Positions 1 through 8,267 of a stretch of 34,180 nucleotides of DNA are shown here, piece after piece (the stretch's first letter is position 1; the number at the start of each line of letters is the position of its first letter). The notes under the pieces were generated by a model, which saw only the letters and a program-made list of their open reading frames with translations, did not search any database and was not told the DNA's origin. The position numbers and the translations under genes are program-made. The stretch comes from an uncultured Bacteroidota bacterium (GTDB taxonomy: Bacteria > Bacteroidota > Bacteroidia > Bacteroidales > P3), in the NCBI GenBank assembly GCA_900545215.1, contig UQXW01000020.1, positions 1 to 34,180 on the forward strand, read 5' to 3'.

Positions 1-27
1 GGTTACCAAGACACAAGGCGTATATGG

Positions 28-64
28 AAAAAACTTCGACTCTATCAAAAACTGACGTCGAAGT
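28..64 (-). terminator. Rho-independent terminator of dapD
   Basis: An 8-bp perfect inverted repeat (ACTTCGAC at 33-40, GTCGAAGT at 57-64) encloses a 16-base loop. Read on the minus strand it is followed at once by six Ts (plus-strand A28-33). It lies about 70 bases past the dapD stop, so it is the likely end of that transcript. The long loop lowers confidence. In plus frame 2 the first 55 bases also read as the tail of an open frame ending in TGA, which could be a gene end from outside the window, but 17 codons are too few to call. Confidence 0.5.
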
Positions 65-132
65 TCTCGTCATTCATTCCGTTCCATCGAAATACCCCCT
101 TATCATATATGTAAAGGGATTTCGGAAAAGCC

Positions 133-942
133 TTACGCCGAAATGCCGAAGTCTCTCAGCGTTTCATTCAATGAGGTTTTCTTATCCGTACTTTCTTTAC
201 GCTTTCCTATTATCAAAGCACAGTTAACGTTGTATGTACCCGCAGGAAACATTTTAGGGTAACTGCCGGGGATAACGACAGAGTTCTCAGGCACAACGCC
301 CTTATACTCTATTGCCTCACTACCCGACACATCTATTATCTTTGTCGAGCCTGTTATCACGGTATTCGCCCCCAATACAGCCCCCTGTTTAATCAATGCT
401 CCTTCGACAACGATACAACGTGAACCGATAAAGCAATCGTCCTCCACAATCACGGGATTTGCTCCCACAGGCTCCAATACCCCTCCGATACCGACCCCTC
501 CTGCCAAATGCACATTCTTTCCGATTTGGGCGCAACTGCCGACCGTAGCCCAAGTATCGACCATGGTTCCGCTATCCACGTAAGCACCTATGTTGACAAA
601 GGACGGCATCATTATGCAACCCTCTGCCAAGAAACTGCCATAGCGAGCCACCGCAGGCGGAACACATCTTACTTTCAACTTCTCAAAGTTTTGTTTCGTC
701 GGTATTTTATCCCAAAACTTCAAATCTCCGCTCTCGATATTCTTTATCCCGCATAAAGGGAAATACAACAAGATTGCTTTCTTTATATGTTGGTTCACAA
801 TCCATCTGTTGTCTTCTTTTTCCGCAACTCTCGCCTTTCCGCAATCCAAATCCCCGATAATATGCAAAATTTCCTGCTTTACGGTCTCATCATTCAACAA
901 ACTGCGGTCAATCCAAGCCTTTTCAATCAATTCGATATTCAT
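133..942 (-). CDS. dapD: 2,3,4,5-tetrahydropyridine-2,6-dicarboxylate N-succinyltransferase (DapD)
   Basis: This 269-aa protein should transfer succinyl from succinyl-CoA to tetrahydrodipicolinate, a step of the succinylase route to meso-diaminopimelate and lysine. The N-terminal third is helical. The middle (about residues 95-215) is a left-handed beta-helix of hexapeptide repeats with the family stretches AYVDSGTMVDTWATVGS and GGVGIGGVLEP. Length matches the family (about 270 aa). The ATG at 942 fits a TAACTTTG promoter box 17 bases upstream. The gene stands alone with its own promoter and terminator; the only other lysine-pathway gene in view, dapB, is 16 kb away. Cytosolic, expected to be a trimer. 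Confidence 0.95.
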   Translation of the reverse strand: MNIELIEKAWIDRSLLNDETVKQEILHIIGDLDCGKARVAEKEDNRWIVNQHIKKAILLYFPLCGIKNIESGDLKFWDKIPTKQNFEKLKVRCVPPAVARYGSFLAEGCIMMPSFVNIGAYVDSGTMVDTWATVGSCAQIGKNVHLAGGVGIGGVLEPVGANPVIVEDDCFIGSRCIVVEGALIKQGAVLGANTVITGSTKIIDVSGSEAIEYKGVVPENSVVIPGSYPKMFPAGTYNVNCALIIGKRKESTDKKTSLNETLRDFGISA

Positions 943-958
943 CTCTCAAAATTTTCAG

Positions 959-989
959 CAAAGTTAGCCAAAACATTTCACCCGTAAAA
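959..989 (-). promoter_or_regulatory. Candidate dapD promoter
   Basis: On the minus strand TAACTTTG (959-966) matches the Bacteroidota -7 box TAnnTTTG. At exactly 19 bases upstream the -33 element reads TTTT (986-989) against the consensus TTTG. Transcription would start about ten bases before the dapD ATG. The rest of the dapD-cupin gap (990-1226) holds only short frames with no recognisable content. Confidence 0.5.
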
Positions 990-1226
990 CCAAGCCGGAA
1001 CTTTGTTTCACCTGACTTCATAGACTGAGATACACTGCTCTTTTCTTCTATCGACAAATCAATACTTTGCAAATACCTATAACGAAACGGCGGTTTGTTC
1101 TTGCCTTAATCGGCAATAAGTGTATGGATTGGCTTAATGCATTGTTTGGTTATGAGTTATACCTTTGTCCTTTCATCGAAATGAAGCCAGGATTTACAGA
1201 CTTGTATATCAAGAAAGAGGAACGTC

Positions 1227-1676
1227 TTACCATTTTACCTGCTTTTCCAGAATTATTCCGTCGGAGGCATCTTCCGCCGTGAAGGTATTACCCTTGTATT
1301 GTACACAAAGCATAATCAGAGGTTCCGTACCATTGTTGCGTACCGAGCGTTCTCCCTCCGGAGCGACTCTGACAACGCTGCCTTCCTTGATGGGAAAGAT
1401 TTGTCCGTCCACTTGAAATTCTCCTTTGCCTCTGAAAAAGAAATAAAGTTCTTCATGTTGTTTGTGCTTGTGCAGAAAGCCTGTTTCCGTTCCGGGTTGA
1501 AACATTTGGAAAGAGAAATCTCCTCCGTCTGCTTCCAAAACGGCTCCACCGAATACCTTGCCGGAGATTTTCATTTCCGTTCCCAATTCCAATACATAGT
1601 CTTTCAATTCACTCAATTCACCGAAATCAACGGCTTTGAAGTTGCTTGCATTTGCAATTTGCTTGATTTGTTTCAT
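1227..1676 (-). CDS. Small cupin-domain protein
   Basis: This 149-aa protein has one conserved beta-barrel cupin (about residues 58-130). Motif 1 is visible as HKHKQHEELYFFFRGKGEF (two His and a Glu that normally bind a metal), and motif 2 follows as a glycine-rich stretch ending in VRVAPEGERSVRNNG, in which the usual His is not obvious. Such small cupins are often quercetinase-like, isomerase-like or simple sensor proteins, and substrate cannot be deduced. No signal peptide, so cytosolic. It is transcribed away from the HxlR regulator at 1929 across a 252-base gap, a common arrangement in which the regulator controls the neighbour. Start ATG at 1676; the likely promoter box at 1835-1842 implies a leader of about 150 nt. 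Confidence 0.85.
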   Translation of the reverse strand: MKQIKQIANASNFKAVDFGELSELKDYVLELGTEMKISGKVFGGAVLEADGGDFSFQMFQPGTETGFLHKHKQHEELYFFFRGKGEFQVDGQIFPIKEGSVVRVAPEGERSVRNNGTEPLIMLCVQYKGNTFTAEDASDGIILEKQVKW

Positions 1677-1834
1677 TGTCTTGTTGTTTTTATGATTACT
1701 ATTCGTTTTATTGTTATGTCTTTTCGTATGAACAAGACCGTAAGGTTCGCAAAGTGTTTTATGCTCTGTCTTACCATTTCATTCCGATTTTGTTCACTAA
1801 ATTTGCATTGTCTTGTTGCTTTCTTTCGACAGTG

Positions 1835-1842
1835 CAAAGATA
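1835..1842 (-). promoter_or_regulatory. Candidate cupin-gene -7 box
   Basis: TATCTTTG on the minus strand matches TAnnTTTG. The -33 position has no exact TTTG (CTTG occurs one base out of register). On the plus strand TAAATTTG at 1798-1805 and TACCTTTA at 1890-1897 are candidate boxes for the HxlR gene, so the two promoters would lie close together or overlap. Confidence 0.35.
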
Positions 1843-1886
1843 TATCTTTTCATACTGTTGCACAAGAGGTTACAAGATTGTGAGTA

Positions 1887-1900
1887 AGTTACCTTTAACT
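1887..1900. promoter_or_regulatory. Small palindrome, possible HxlR operator
   Basis: AGTTA-CCTT-TAACT is an inverted repeat with 5-base arms; it covers the TACCTTTA box upstream of the HxlR gene. HxlR proteins bind as dimers to short palindromes between divergent genes, so this is a reasonable but unproven operator. Confidence 0.25.
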
Positions 1901-1928
1901 CATTGTCGGTAAAAGAGAGAGGATTGCG

Positions 1929-2297
1929 ATGAAAAGAAAATCAGAAAAAAATTCTATGGTTGAGATTTGTCCCATTCGGAACGTGGTTGCCCGTTTCGGG
2001 AATAAGTGGTCGTTACTGATAGTTCTTGTCCTAAGCGAAAACGGTAAAACAAGGTTCAATCAACTGAACAAACTGATACCGGACATATCCACCAAGGTTC
2101 TTTCGGGTACTTTACAAACGCTTGAAGCCGATGGGTTGGTTATTCGTACGGTTTTTCCCGAGGTTCCCATACGAGTAGAATATGAATTGTCGGAAACGGG
2201 TTTGTCTTTGGTTCCGATAATCCGAAATCTGACGGATTGGGCTATGCAGAATATGAAATCAATCATGAAACACAGAGAAATGTACGAATCGATGTGA
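1929..2297 (+). CDS. HxlR-family winged-helix transcriptional regulator
   Basis: This 122-aa protein has the family layout: a conserved cysteine near the N-terminus (residues in EICPIRNVV), the strand GNKWSLLIVLVL, then the recognition region FNQLNKLIPDISTKVLSGTL and the wing (VIRTVFPEVPIRVEYELSETG). HxlR/MarR-like dimers of this size sense redox, electrophiles or small molecules, often through that cysteine. It lies head to head with the cupin gene, which is the most likely target. The ATG at 1929 follows GAGAGAGGATTGCG, one of the few purine-rich Shine-Dalgarno-like leaders in the window. Inducer unknown. Confidence 0.93.
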   Translation: MKRKSEKNSMVEICPIRNVVARFGNKWSLLIVLVLSENGKTRFNQLNKLIPDISTKVLSGTLQTLEADGLVIRTVFPEVPIRVEYELSETGLSLVPIIRNLTDWAMQNMKSIMKHREMYESM

Positions 2298-2336
2298 GAT
2301 TGCGATAAATCGAGAATGGCAGACGGACTTGTATGA

Positions 2337-4331
2337 TCAGAATTTGAAGTATAGTTGTATGCCTATATCTTGTTTGTGGTTCGTTGGAATTTGGTCGTTG
2401 CCCGAGGATATGGTTTCTTTGTCGGTATAAAGGTTGACGGAGTAGCGGAAAGAGAGTTGCATTCTTTTATGCAGATTGCAGCGAAGGAAAATGTAGGCAC
2501 GATGTCCCCTGTCGTAAAGCATGGCAGAGGAATATGTTAGCGGAAGGTTGTATTCGTAGAGGGTGAAACGGGTATCATAGTCATCGGTGTCGAAATAGGT
2601 GTATCGGAAGTTGAGTTGCAGTTTCGGGTGTGGTAGTTTCATGATTGCTTCCATGCAGAGAAACCAGCCGTTTGCGGTATTAGTGAAACGGGAAGTATTA
2701 TATCCTGTGCGGAAATGGAGTTGGAAGTATTCGTTGATGGAGTACAGGGCATGGATTTGGGTTTGCAGGGTGGTTTTGCTTTGTAAAGTACCGGGTTCGG
2801 ACTTATTGTCTTGTTCGCGTGTGGTAATGCGTGAGATGAGGCGTACTTTTGTTCGCTCGTCAGGGGTGAAGAGAAATTCGGTCTTCAGTTTGCAGCCTTT
2901 TGTAGGAGGCGTGCTTATGTAGGTTGCAAAAGGAAAGTGAAAGAAATCGCAACCTATGTAGTAGGAGTACTTGTCGTTTATCCTGTGAGCAAGGGCAAAG
3001 TTGACGGCTTGTTCGTTTGCTATACGGCTTTGGGCGGAGAGTGCGGTAGCATAGTGGTTTTGGAATTTCTTGTCGTAATTGCGATAGGAGCAAGAGAGTG
3101 TGGTTTTGTATGCAAGGTTGATTTGCACTCCGAAAATGGCGGCGTATGCTTTGTTGCGGCTGATGGCGGCTTCTCCGAAAAGGTTCAACCGTTTGAAAAG
3201 GTAAGATGCATTGAGGGAAAGTACGCTGTTGCGTTTTCCTTCAAAGTAATATTTTTGGTATTGTCTGTTTTGATGGCGCAGACTGTCTTTGAAGTCATAA
3301 TAAATGGCGGTTGCTCCTAATTGCAAGCCTTTGCGGTCGTATGCAATGTGGGCTCCGAGCATTCTTGTGAGGGTCGAATCTTTTGTGGCAAGTTCATGTT
3401 CTGTGCGATGAAGCCCTGTGGTGAGGAGGTTGCCGGAATAGTCGCTTTTATCCATGCTTACAAACAGGAAAAGCGAGGTTTTGCCGATGTCGATTTGGGT
3501 TGCGATACCGTGGTTATAGTCGTATTCGGCACTTGAACGGTGTGGTGTTATTCCATAATTGCGTTTCCTTATTACGGCATCGGTGTTCAGGTACGACAAT
3601 GAAAAGCCCTGACTTACTGCCAGCCCTTCTCCGAATGCCAATCTGTAATCACCGAGGGTCAGTTGCTTGATGAAGCATATATGTTTCAAGGTTAATTGTA
3701 TGGAATAGTGGTCAAAGCCGTATGGTTGCAGCGAATTGAAGAATGGTTCTCCGGCATCTTTGTCTGCAACGACCGAGAATTGAAGCCTGTCGAAGTAATT
3801 GAAGTTATAACGAAATTGGGCTGCGAACGGATTACCGAGGTATCCTTTACCATCGTCCCTTGCATAGCCTTTTGCCCGCTCGATGGTTTGCTTGTATTGC
3901 AGTCTCAATTCCTGCGAATTGTGTTTTGCTATGCTGTCCAAACGCAAAGATGCTTTCCATTCCGATTTTCTTATGCAGACGAAGGGCTTTATACGTATCA
4001 ATGTCTCGTCATCGAAACCGTTTATCAAATTCAGTTCATGCAAAGAGAACAACTCGCCTGTTTCTTTTATGTAGTGTTGCAGAGAAAAGATTTGGAAATC
4101 GTCCAGCCCCAGCAGACGAAGTTGAAATTCTTCTGCGGAATTGAGATTGAGAGGCGAGATAAGAAAGGCGGAAAGTTGTTCTATCCATTCCTCCTTTGCG
4201 GTACTGCTTATATCGAGGTCTTCTATTTGCCGCATCGCAGCCTCCAAGACATCGTCTCTGTCGGTTTGTGCAAATAAACTCAAAGAAAAAAGCACAAGAA
4301 GAATGGAAATGAGAAACGTTCTTCCGTTCAT
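2337..4331 (-). CDS. Helix-hairpin-helix domain protein with C-terminal outer-membrane beta-barrel
   Basis: This 664-aa protein begins with a signal peptide (hydrophobic residues 5-20, ending LSLFAQ). Residues about 30-120 form a helix-hairpin-helix region of the ComEA/GspK kind (LNLNSAEEFQLRLLGL, then LHELNLINGFDDETLIRI). The remaining 540 residues alternate aromatic and polar residues and finish in IQLYFKF, with a C-terminal Phe, as in outer-membrane barrels. The family is common in Bacteroidota and has no firm function; despite the HhH it is exported, so binding to chromosomal DNA is unlikely. The gene begins 30 bases behind nrdJ on the same strand with no terminator between them, so they are probably co-transcribed. 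Confidence 0.82.
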   Translation of the reverse strand: MNGRTFLISILLVLFSLSLFAQTDRDDVLEAAMRQIEDLDISSTAKEEWIEQLSAFLISPLNLNSAEEFQLRLLGLDDFQIFSLQHYIKETGELFSLHELNLINGFDDETLIRIKPFVCIRKSEWKASLRLDSIAKHNSQELRLQYKQTIERAKGYARDDGKGYLGNPFAAQFRYNFNYFDRLQFSVVADKDAGEPFFNSLQPYGFDHYSIQLTLKHICFIKQLTLGDYRLAFGEGLAVSQGFSLSYLNTDAVIRKRNYGITPHRSSAEYDYNHGIATQIDIGKTSLFLFVSMDKSDYSGNLLTTGLHRTEHELATKDSTLTRMLGAHIAYDRKGLQLGATAIYYDFKDSLRHQNRQYQKYYFEGKRNSVLSLNASYLFKRLNLFGEAAISRNKAYAAIFGVQINLAYKTTLSCSYRNYDKKFQNHYATALSAQSRIANEQAVNFALAHRINDKYSYYIGCDFFHFPFATYISTPPTKGCKLKTEFLFTPDERTKVRLISRITTREQDNKSEPGTLQSKTTLQTQIHALYSINEYFQLHFRTGYNTSRFTNTANGWFLCMEAIMKLPHPKLQLNFRYTYFDTDDYDTRFTLYEYNLPLTYSSAMLYDRGHRAYIFLRCNLHKRMQLSFRYSVNLYTDKETISSGNDQIPTNHKQDIGIQLYFKF

Positions 4332-4361
4332 CTTGTGCTTGTTATGGAAGTAAAAGCGTTA

Positions 4362-6878
4362 TCAACCGCATTTGCTCCATCCGCAGGAGGAGCATTGTTT
4401 GCAACCGCTGGTATAGATAACAGGTTCTCCACATTGAGGACATTTCTCTCCCTCTACCACCGTGCCGTCTTTGATGTATTTCTTCAAAGCCCTCGCTATA
4501 CCGTTTTTCCATGTGTTTATGGAATCCGTATCCAAGGTAAGTTTGGATACCAACTCGATTACGTTCGGTATAGGCATACCGTGACGAAGTATTCCTGAAA
4601 TCAATTTGGCGTAGTTCCAATATTCCTTCTTGAACATTCTCGAAAGACCCTCTATGGTTACCTTATAGCCATCGGCATCCAAGAATTGGAAGTCGTATCT
4701 TGCCGGTGTGGAACCTTCTTTGACTCTTATCACCCAACCTTTGTCTATTGTGTTAGGCAGAGCGAAGTTGTCAGCCTTTCCTGAGAATATCTCATAAGGG
4801 TGGTTTTCGTACAATCCGACAACAGCTATCCATTTCTCTTTGTCGTTTTGAAAGCGTATTATGTCGGCTTCCAGTTTTTTCGGTCTCTTTGGTGCTTTTG
4901 TTTCGGTGAATGCAGCATCTTTCTTCGTATTAGAGACCAATACTCCGTCTCTTGAACCATCGCGGTATATGGTCATACCCTTGCAACCGCTTTCCCATGC
5001 CGTAAGATATATTTTATTGACCACTTCTTCGGTCGTTTCTTTAGGAACGTTTACAGTAACAGATATTGAATGATCCACCCACTTCTGGATAGCTCCCTGC
5101 ATCTTCACTTTGTTGACCCAGTTGACGCAATTTGCGGTGGCATTATGGTAAGGAGATTTTGCAATCACGGCTTGAATTTCATCATCTGTGTATTTATATC
5201 TCAGATCTTCGACATTGTATCCGTTGATTTCTGCCCAAATGGCAAATTTGTGGTGAAGCACGTTGTATTCCTCCCATGCCTGTCCTTCCGAGTCGTAGAA
5301 TGATATGTTGGCTTTGCTGTCGTTAGGATTGACTTTTCGCCTTCTTTTATATGAAACGAGAAACGCAGGTTCTATTCCCGAGGAAGTCTGTGTACAAATA
5401 CTGACACTGCCCGTTGGAGCTATGGTTAATAAGGCTATGTTTCTTCTTCCGTATTTGCTCATCATGGAATAAAGTTCTCCATCGGCTTCTTTCAACCTGT
5501 TGATGAAAGGATTATCCTTTTCCAACTTTGTATCATATATAGGAAACGCCCCTCTGTCTTTTGCCATCAGTACGGAAGAACGGTAAGCTGAGCATGCCAA
5601 AGTTTTTTGTACTTTGACGGCAAAATCGGTTGCCTCATCTGTTCCGTATGTAAGACCCATTGCAGCCAACATATCGCCTTCTGCCGTTATGCCGAAGCCT
5701 GTTCTTCTTCCCTCCAAGCACTTCATCTTTATGTTCAACCACAATTCTTTTTCCACTCTCTTTATTATCTCCGGTTCGGGGTCGGATTCTATCTTTGCAA
5801 GAATACGTTCGATTTTCTCCATCTCCAAATCGATAAGGTCGTCCATGAGCTTTTGTCCTTTTTGAGCATGTTCGCGGAAAAGCTCGAAGTCGAACTCGGC
5901 ATCTTTGGTGAAAGGATTTTTGACGTAAGAGTACAGGTTGATTGCCAATAAGCGACAACTATCGTAGGCACACAAAGGTATTTCTCCGCAAGGGTTGGTC
6001 GATACGGTCTTGAAGCCGAATGATTCGTAGCAATCGGGAACGGATTCTCTTATTATGGTATCCCAAAACAATACTCCTGGCTCTGCCGACTTCCATGCGT
6101 TGTGTATGATTTTGTTCCACAAGACCCGTGCATCTATCTCTTTAACAACATCAGGAGTATCCGTATCTATGCGGAATTGTTGCCTGTAAGGCTTCCCGCT
6201 GACAACACATCGCATGAATTCATCGTCTATTCTAACCGATACATTGGCTCCTGTTATCTTGTTAAGCTCCATTTTCGCATCTATGAAGTCCTCTGCATCA
6301 GGGTGCTTTATGGATATGGACAACATCAAGGCTCCGCGTCTTCCTCCTTGAGCCACTTCTTTTGTCGTATTGGAGTATCGTTCCATGAAAGGCACTATTC
6401 CCGTGGAAGTAAGAGCCGAATTCTTGACAGGACTCATCTTCGGACGTATATAAGAAAGGTCGTGACCGACACCACCGCGACGTTTCATCAACTGTACCTG
6501 CTCTTGGTCGATTTTCATTATGCCGCCATACGAATCGGAATTGGAAGGATTGCCAATGACAAAGCAGTTGGATAGAGACACAATTTGAAAATCGTTGCCT
6601 ATACCTGCCATCGGGCTACCCTGCGGAATGATATACTTGAAGTCTTTCATTAATCCGTATATTTCTTCCTCGCTCATAGGATTTTTGTATTTCTGCTCTA
6701 TCCTTGCGAACTCCTTCGCCAAACGTCTATGCATTTGATCGGGATTCAATTCATAGACTTCATCGCCATCTCTCAGAGCATACTTGTTAATCCAAACGTC
6801 AGCTGCCAAGGTGTCTCCGTGGAAATAATCCACGCTTGACTTCAATATATCATCTTTACTTAAAGCCTTTCTGTCCAT
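4362..6878 (-). CDS. nrdJ: Adenosylcobalamin-dependent (class II) ribonucleoside reductase
   Basis: This 838-aa enzyme reduces ribonucleotides to deoxyribonucleotides using a B12-derived radical, so it works with or without oxygen. Visible are the N-terminal redox cysteine in LSNCFVIGNPSNSDSYGG, the finger-loop radical cysteine in STNPCGEIPLC, the loop IAPTGSVSICTQTSSGIEP, and a C-terminal cysteine-rich tail with four CxxC-type pairs (CPQC, CKQC, CSSCGWSKC) that acts as zinc ribbon and thiol shuttle. An upstream TTG at 6929 keeps the frame open but lies inside the -7 promoter box, so the ATG at 6878 is chosen. Subunit-type II enzymes need no partner protein and none is seen here. The HhH protein follows 30 bases downstream. 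Confidence 0.96.
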   Translation of the reverse strand: MDRKALSKDDILKSSVDYFHGDTLAADVWINKYALRDGDEVYELNPDQMHRRLAKEFARIEQKYKNPMSEEEIYGLMKDFKYIIPQGSPMAGIGNDFQIVSLSNCFVIGNPSNSDSYGGIMKIDQEQVQLMKRRGGVGHDLSYIRPKMSPVKNSALTSTGIVPFMERYSNTTKEVAQGGRRGALMLSISIKHPDAEDFIDAKMELNKITGANVSVRIDDEFMRCVVSGKPYRQQFRIDTDTPDVVKEIDARVLWNKIIHNAWKSAEPGVLFWDTIIRESVPDCYESFGFKTVSTNPCGEIPLCAYDSCRLLAINLYSYVKNPFTKDAEFDFELFREHAQKGQKLMDDLIDLEMEKIERILAKIESDPEPEIIKRVEKELWLNIKMKCLEGRRTGFGITAEGDMLAAMGLTYGTDEATDFAVKVQKTLACSAYRSSVLMAKDRGAFPIYDTKLEKDNPFINRLKEADGELYSMMSKYGRRNIALLTIAPTGSVSICTQTSSGIEPAFLVSYKRRRKVNPNDSKANISFYDSEGQAWEEYNVLHHKFAIWAEINGYNVEDLRYKYTDDEIQAVIAKSPYHNATANCVNWVNKVKMQGAIQKWVDHSISVTVNVPKETTEEVVNKIYLTAWESGCKGMTIYRDGSRDGVLVSNTKKDAAFTETKAPKRPKKLEADIIRFQNDKEKWIAVVGLYENHPYEIFSGKADNFALPNTIDKGWVIRVKEGSTPARYDFQFLDADGYKVTIEGLSRMFKKEYWNYAKLISGILRHGMPIPNVIELVSKLTLDTDSINTWKNGIARALKKYIKDGTVVEGEKCPQCGEPVIYTSGCKQCSSCGWSKCG

Positions 6879-6926
6879 TTCTATGTTGCCTTTTGTATTT
6901 CGCTTTTTTCTCTGTATTTTCGGGTA

Positions 6927-6957
6927 CAAATTTACGATTGTTCTCCTACGAAAGAAA
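6927..6957 (-). promoter_or_regulatory. nrdJ promoter
   Basis: Minus strand TAAATTTG (6927-6934) with TTTC exactly 19 bases upstream (6954-6957), one base off the Bacteroidota consensus. Transcription would start near 6920 with a leader of only about 40 nt, too short for a cobalamin riboswitch. Confidence 0.6.
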
Positions 6958-6983
6958 CTTTTTCCCGAAAGAACTTCTCAACA

Positions 6984-7015
6984 TTTGAGCGTTGAATAGA
7001 GCAAAAGTACATTTG
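6984..7015 (+). promoter_or_regulatory. Candidate promoter of the DegT-galE pair
   Basis: TTTG (6984-6987), a 20-base spacer and TACATTTG (7008-7015) match the consensus with one extra spacer base; the leader would be about 105 nt. A second -7 box, TAACTTTG at 7096-7103, lies closer to the start codon and could be used instead (TTTG at 7070-7073 gives a 22-base spacer). On the other strand the same spot reads TACTTTTG (7002-7009), so both strands carry a box here. Confidence 0.45.
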
Positions 7016-7129
7016 CTTGTAAGGATTAGCAATAATACAGCCTTGTTGAAAACTACTTTTGAACTTGATTTTGGGCTTCATTGTGTTTTTATTTCTAACT
7101 TTGCAATCGGTAAACTCAAAATGTAAGCG

Positions 7130-8260
7130 ATGAGAAAGATTCAAATGGTAGATTTACATTCTCAGTATGAGAAGATAAAATCCGAAATAGACGAAGCGAT
7201 ATCCGATGTCATCAAATCCACGGCTTTCATAAAGGGAGCAAAGGTCGGAGAGTTTGCAAGCGAACTTACTTCCTACCTTAACGTAAAACATGTTATTCCT
7301 TGCGGCAACGGAACCGATGCTTTGCAGATAGCCATAATGTCTTTGGGCTTGAAACCGAGCGATGAGATAATTTGTCCGGATTTTACTTTTATCGCATCTG
7401 CGGAAGTTATAGGTCTGTTGGGTTACAGGCCTGTTTTTGTCGATGTGGATTACGATTCGTTCAATGTTACGGCAAAGAACATCGAACAAGCCATATCCAT
7501 AAAGACCAAAGCTATCATTCCTGTTCATCTTTTCGGACAAGCCGCCCCCATGGAGGCTATTCTCGAAATTGCAAAAAAGTATGATTTATATGTAATTGAA
7601 GATACCGCTCAGGCAATAGGTGCAGACTATATTTTTTCAGACGGAAGAAAACAAAAACTCGGCACCATAGGCACCATAGGTTGTACTTCATTTTTCCCAT
7701 CGAAGAATTTAGGCTGTTACGGAGACGGCGGAGCTTTATTTACCGACGATGACGAACTCGCCGAACGCTTGAAGATGATAGCGAACCACGGAATGAAAGT
7801 ACGCTATCACCATGACATTCTCGGCGTTAACTCAAGGCTCGACACCATTCAGGCAGCAATTCTTTCCACAAAGCTGAAATATCTCGACAGATATGAGCAA
7901 GCAAGGCAGGAAACTGCAAAAAAATACGATGAAGCCTTTGGAAATATAGATGATTTGGTCATTCCTAAAAAAGAAACTTTCTCTACACATGTTTATCATC
8001 AATACACATTGAAAGTAAAGAACGGGAAAAGAGATGATTTAAGGACTTTCTTGGAACAGAATGATATTCCGTCAATGGTATATTACCCTGTTCCATTGCA
8101 CAAACAAAAAGCTTTTCTTCCCATCGCCCGACAAGGAGGTGCATTAAACATCTCCGAAACGCTCGCAGAGCAAGTTTTGTCATTACCTATGCACACCGAA
8201 CTTGACGAAGAACAGCAAACATACATTATATGTAAGGTTCGAGAATTTTTCAACAAATAA
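7130..8260 (+). CDS. DegT/DnrJ/EryC1/StrS-family PLP aminotransferase
   Basis: This 376-aa enzyme belongs to the family that transaminates nucleotide-activated keto-sugars for surface glycans. Visible are PCGNGTDALQIAIM (PLP phosphate site, about 57-70), CPDFTFIASAE, VIEDTAQAIGA with the PLP-ring aspartate at 158, and SFFPSKNLGCYGDGGA with the Schiff-base lysine at 192. Length is normal for the family. galE starts seven bases after its stop codon, so the two form an operon for nucleotide-sugar synthesis. Exact sugar substrate is not readable; the sequence resembles the WecE/PglE-like group. The start ATG at 7130 follows an out-of-frame ATG-TAA pair eight bases earlier. Confidence 0.93.
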   Translation: MRKIQMVDLHSQYEKIKSEIDEAISDVIKSTAFIKGAKVGEFASELTSYLNVKHVIPCGNGTDALQIAIMSLGLKPSDEIICPDFTFIASAEVIGLLGYRPVFVDVDYDSFNVTAKNIEQAISIKTKAIIPVHLFGQAAPMEAILEIAKKYDLYVIEDTAQAIGADYIFSDGRKQKLGTIGTIGCTSFFPSKNLGCYGDGGALFTDDDELAERLKMIANHGMKVRYHHDILGVNSRLDTIQAAILSTKLKYLDRYEQARQETAKKYDEAFGNIDDLVIPKKETFSTHVYHQYTLKVKNGKRDDLRTFLEQNDIPSMVYYPVPLHKQKAFLPIARQGGALNISETLAEQVLSLPMHTELDEEQQTYIICKVREFFNK

Positions 8261-8267
8261 CAGATAC

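Noticed and set aside
1067..1282. 71-codon plus frame between dapD and the cupin gene
   Set aside because: It runs into the cupin gene on the other strand and has no recognisable content.
6879..7129. Cobalamin riboswitch before the B12-dependent nrdJ
   Set aside because: The predicted leader is only about 40 nt and no B12-box-like sequence was seen in the gap.
7660..7682. 9-bp tandem repeat in the DegT gene (GGCACCATA twice)
   Set aside because: It encodes GTIGTIG just before the PLP-lysine block, where the family has a similar length and sequence, so it is not an insertion.
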